NCBI GenBank assembly: GCA_041568335.1
Contig: JBFFZZ010000033.1
Location: 1-17,426, forward strand
Length of the DNA stretch: 17,426 nt
Source of the DNA: WVWW01 sp041568335
Lineage (GTDB): Bacteria > Acidobacteriota > Polarisedimenticolia > Polarisedimenticolales > Polarisedimenticolaceae
Direction: 5' to 3'
In this document: positions 15,410 through 17,426 of the stretch, one piece after another
Position numbering within the stretch: position 1 is the stretch's first letter
Layout of the letters: every line of letters begins with the position of its first letter
Program-made: the position numbers and the translations under genes
The notes under the pieces: generated by a model
Database searches by the model: none
What the model was told of the DNA's origin: nothing
Seen by the model: only the letters and a program-made list of their open reading frames with translations

Positions 15410-16771
15410 TCAGTTCACGTAGCCGAGGCTCCGGAGGCGCTCGATCTCTTCCTCGGACAGCCCGATCTCCCGAGTCCGGAGAGCCTTCCAGACGATCAGC
15501 TGTTCCCGGTGAAAACGCCGGACCATGTCCAGGAGCCGGTCCGCCGTCTCGGGTCGGTTCTCGACGACATCCGTCGTCTGCTGCGGGTCGCGGCCGTCGT
15601 CGTAGAGCTCCAGCCGGGTAAAATCGTCCCGGGCCAGGAACGTCAGGTTCCCGGAGCGGACGGCCATGTTGTCGGGCTCGTCGTACTCGTAGAAGTAGAC
15701 GGGGACCTCGGGCAGCGTCTCCCCGTTCAAGAGCGGGAGCAGCGAGCGACCCTGCAACGGGCCGCGGGCCTCGATGGCGGCGCTCTCGAGCAGCGTCGGC
15801 ATGAGGTCGACGAGACCCACGACGTCCGAAACGACCGTCGTGGTCTTGCCGCGAGGCGGCTTCACGATCAACGGGATGCGGGCCGTTTCCTCGTACGGTT
15901 GCGAATGCAGGACGCGCCCGTGCTCCAGGAACTCCTCGCCGTGGTCGGACGTGACCACGATCCAGCTCTCGTCGAAAGCTCCCAGCTCCGATAGCTGCTC
16001 GAGCAAGAGCCCGATCTGGTGATCGGTGTAGGCGATGCCGCCGTCGTACAACGCCTCGATCCAGCGCAGCTCTTCCGCCGTGACGAAGCCGCGATCCCGA
16101 TTCAGCTCCAGCAGGAACCCGGACGCGCAAAAGTCGGCACGACAGCCCCGGAAGTCTCCTGCGTAATCGCCCGTGAACTTGTGGTCGAAGTCGGTACCCG
16201 TCTCGTAGGGCAGCTCCTGCCAGTCCGAATGCACGTCGTAGTAATGGACGAACAGGAAGAAGGGCACCTCGGGCCGCGGGCGTGAGCGGAGCCAATCGCC
16301 GATGGCGCCGTTGTGCTCGGCCGCGCTCCAGTACTTCGAGAGGAAATGATCGAAGCCCTGGGCGAATCCCTTTGCCTCGGTCAGCCAGTCGCCGTGGGCC
16401 GTGAAGCCGGCGGTCTCGTAACCGGCGTCGCGGAAGTACTCGGACAGGGTCGTGAAGCTTTCGGCCAGGGGTACGTCGGCGCGTACTCCGTGGGACCAAG
16501 GGTTCAGGGCGGTGAGCAAGCTCGCATGCGCCACGATCGTGTTGGGAGAATGGGTGTAGGCGCGGTCGAAGACGAATGAGCGGGCAGCGAGGGAGTCGAG
16601 CGCGGGAGAGGTATCCCGCGTATAGCCGTAGCAACCCAGGCGGTCGGCCCGTAGCGTGTCGACGGAGATCAGGACGACGCTGGGGCCCGAGGCGACCTCG
16701 GGCTCGTCGTACGAGCAGCTGTATCCCACGAGGCAGAGCGCGCAGGCGAGGATCGTGGCCCGCGGCTTCAC
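15410..16771 (-). CDS. Sulfatase/alkaline-phosphatase superfamily hydrolase without the formylglycine Cys
   Basis: 453 residues from a GTG at 16771 that overlaps the aceB stop in a GTGA; the frame is open further upstream, but there it only shadows aceB. The N-terminus (MKPRATILACALCLVG) is a secretion signal; C19 in GYSC is a non-canonical lipobox, so lipid anchoring is uncertain. The metal-site motif ISVDTLRADRLGCYGY has D38. Another metal pair is D276/H277 in TSDHGEEFLEHG. The stretch SPNTIVAHASLLTAL (75-89) aligns with the sulfatase CxPSRxSLLTG motif, but T78 replaces the modified Cys/Ser. It is therefore unlikely to be a formylglycine sulfatase; a phosphodiesterase, phosphatase or transferase using Thr is possible. 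It ends with the LRSLGYVN tail common in acidobacterial homologues. Location is probably periplasmic or outer surface; the substrate is unknown. Confidence 0.85.
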   Translation of the reverse strand: MKPRATILACALCLVGYSCSYDEPEVASGPSVVLISVDTLRADRLGCYGYTRDTSPALDSLAARSFVFDRAYTHSPNTIVAHASLLTALNPWSHGVRADVPLAESFTTLSEYFRDAGYETAGFTAHGDWLTEAKGFAQGFDHFLSKYWSAAEHNGAIGDWLRSRPRPEVPFFLFVHYYDVHSDWQELPYETGTDFDHKFTGDYAGDFRGCRADFCASGFLLELNRDRGFVTAEELRWIEALYDGGIAYTDHQIGLLLEQLSELGAFDESWIVVTSDHGEEFLEHGRVLHSQPYEETARIPLIVKPPRGKTTTVVSDVVGLVDLMPTLLESAAIEARGPLQGRSLLPLLNGETLPEVPVYFYEYDEPDNMAVRSGNLTFLARDDFTRLELYDDGRDPQQTTDVVENRPETADRLLDMVRRFHREQLIVWKALRTREIGLSEEEIERLRSLGYVN

Positions 16772-17426
16772 CGACCGCTCGAAGCACCGGATTTCAGGAG
16801 CTCGTAGGCGCCCAGCGTCAGGAACTCGGCCAGTTCCTCGGCGAAGCACAGCGAGGAGAACAGCTCGGCGGCCTCCGGATAGCGGCCGCGTCGGAACACC
16901 TCGTCGCCGACCTCCCCGGCGATGACGTCCATCTCCTCGTCGATCGTGCGGCGGACGAGCTCCCGATCGACCGGGCGTCCGTCTTCGAGCGTCGCGCCGT
17001 GGCGCAACCACTGCCAGATCTGGGTGCGGGAGATCTCCGCCGTCGCGGCGTCCTCCATGAGGTGGTAGAGCGGGACGCAGCCGACGCCCCGGATCCATGC
17101 CTCGAGGTATTGGATCCCGACGCGGATGTTGAGCCGTAGACCGTCCTCCGTCCGGGTTCCGGCCGGGACCTCGAGCAGATCCTCGGCGGACACCTCGACG
17201 TCCTCGCGCAACCGTTCGAGCTGGTTGTCGCCCGGAGCCACCGAATCGAACGCCTCGCGGGCCAGCGCAACCAGCGCCGGGTGCGCGACCCAGGTGCCGT
17301 CGTGCCCGTCGCCGGCCTCGCGGCGCTTGTCGGCGGCCACCTTCTCCAGCGCGGCGCGTCCGGCCGCCGGGTCGTCCTTGATCGGGATCTGCGCCGCCAT
17401 GCCGCCCATGGCGTGCGCGCCACGGC
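16768..17426 (-). CDS. aceB: Malate synthase A (C-terminal part, runs off right edge)
   Basis: The frame is open through the right edge; 218 codons lie inside the window and the N-terminal half is outside. Visible malate synthase A blocks are RGAHAMGGMAAQIPIKDDP at the edge, GDGHDGTWVAHPALV, NIRVGIQYLEAWIRGVGC and YHLMEDAATAEISRTQIWQW. The last includes the family's conserved acidic active-site segment. The enzyme condenses glyoxylate with acetyl-CoA to give malate, the second step of the glyoxylate shunt, and so partners aceA about 1.4 kb away on the opposite strand. Its stop codon overlaps the GTG start of the sulfatase-like gene by four bases, so the two are probably cotranscribed and translationally coupled. 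It is the A form (about 530 residues), not the longer GlcB form. Confidence 0.95.
   Translation of the reverse strand, partial: RGAHAMGGMAAQIPIKDDPAAGRAALEKVAADKRREAGDGHDGTWVAHPALVALAREAFDSVAPGDNQLERLREDVEVSAEDLLEVPAGTRTEDGLRLNIRVGIQYLEAWIRGVGCVPLYHLMEDAATAEISRTQIWQWLRHGATLEDGRPVDRELVRRTIDEEMDVIAGEVGDEVFRRGRYPEAAELFSSLCFAEELAEFLTLGAYELLKSGASSGR

Noticed and set aside
16690..16771. Lipoprotein signal in the sulfatase-like protein
   Set aside because: The Cys in GYSC lacks the Leu/Val/Ile and Ala/Ser context of a lipobox, and ILAC is too close to the N-terminus; I only claim a secretion signal.

Overview
The window is a gene-dense, GC-rich stretch of ordinary chromosome from a Gram-negative bacterium. 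Two TonB-dependent outer-membrane receptors show there is an outer membrane. Three features recall soil or aquatic Acidobacteriota (Thermoanaerobaculia/Vicinamibacteria-like) or Myxococcota/deltaproteobacterial lineages: an Oar-like receptor with a carboxypeptidase-regulatory N-domain, a PATAN/DUF4388 protein, and a PilZ protein carrying a short helical-repeat tail. I lean to Acidobacteriota, but this is inferred from gene content and is not proven. I see no mobile element, CRISPR array, tRNA, rRNA, phage gene or defence system.

Layout. Bases 1-278 (-) hold the N-terminal part of a zinc-ribbon/SpoU RNA methyltransferase, cut by the left edge and preceded by a PhyH-type Fe(II)/2-oxoglutarate dioxygenase (328-1116, -). 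A 97-bp divergent region with a strong dyad and a -10-like box follows. Then come a Zn-dependent MDR alcohol dehydrogenase (1214-2260, +) and a PATAN/DUF4388 protein (2324-3652, +). The latter converges, five bases apart, on a FecA-like TonB-dependent receptor (3658-5898, -). That receptor's promoter region carries two Fur-type 17-bp palindromes. Upstream on the same strand are a PilZ protein (6113-6919), an Oar-like TonB-dependent receptor (6999-10169), a nitrilase-superfamily amidohydrolase (10264-11091) and a CPA-type cation/proton antiporter with an RCK domain (11101-12957). A divergent region separates these from a long, ICL2-like isocitrate lyase (aceA, 13136-15403, +). It converges, six bases apart, on a sulfatase-superfamily hydrolase (15410-16771, -) whose GTG start overlaps the stop of malate synthase aceB (16768 to the right edge, -).

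How the genes work together. aceA and aceB are the two enzymes of the glyoxylate shunt, which allows growth on acetate, fatty acids and other C2 substrates; they are close but convergent rather than in one operon. The FecA-like receptor is probably an iron-chelate importer under Fur-type control. The antiporter and amidohydrolase look like a two-gene transcription unit ended by a hairpin with a T tract. The remaining genes are not obviously one pathway. I found no convincing new multi-gene system; the points most worth a second look are the operator-like dyad before the dehydrogenase, the Fur-type boxes, the missing catalytic lysine in the amidohydrolase, the degenerate PilZ motif and the GTGA fusion of aceB to a sulfatase-like gene.
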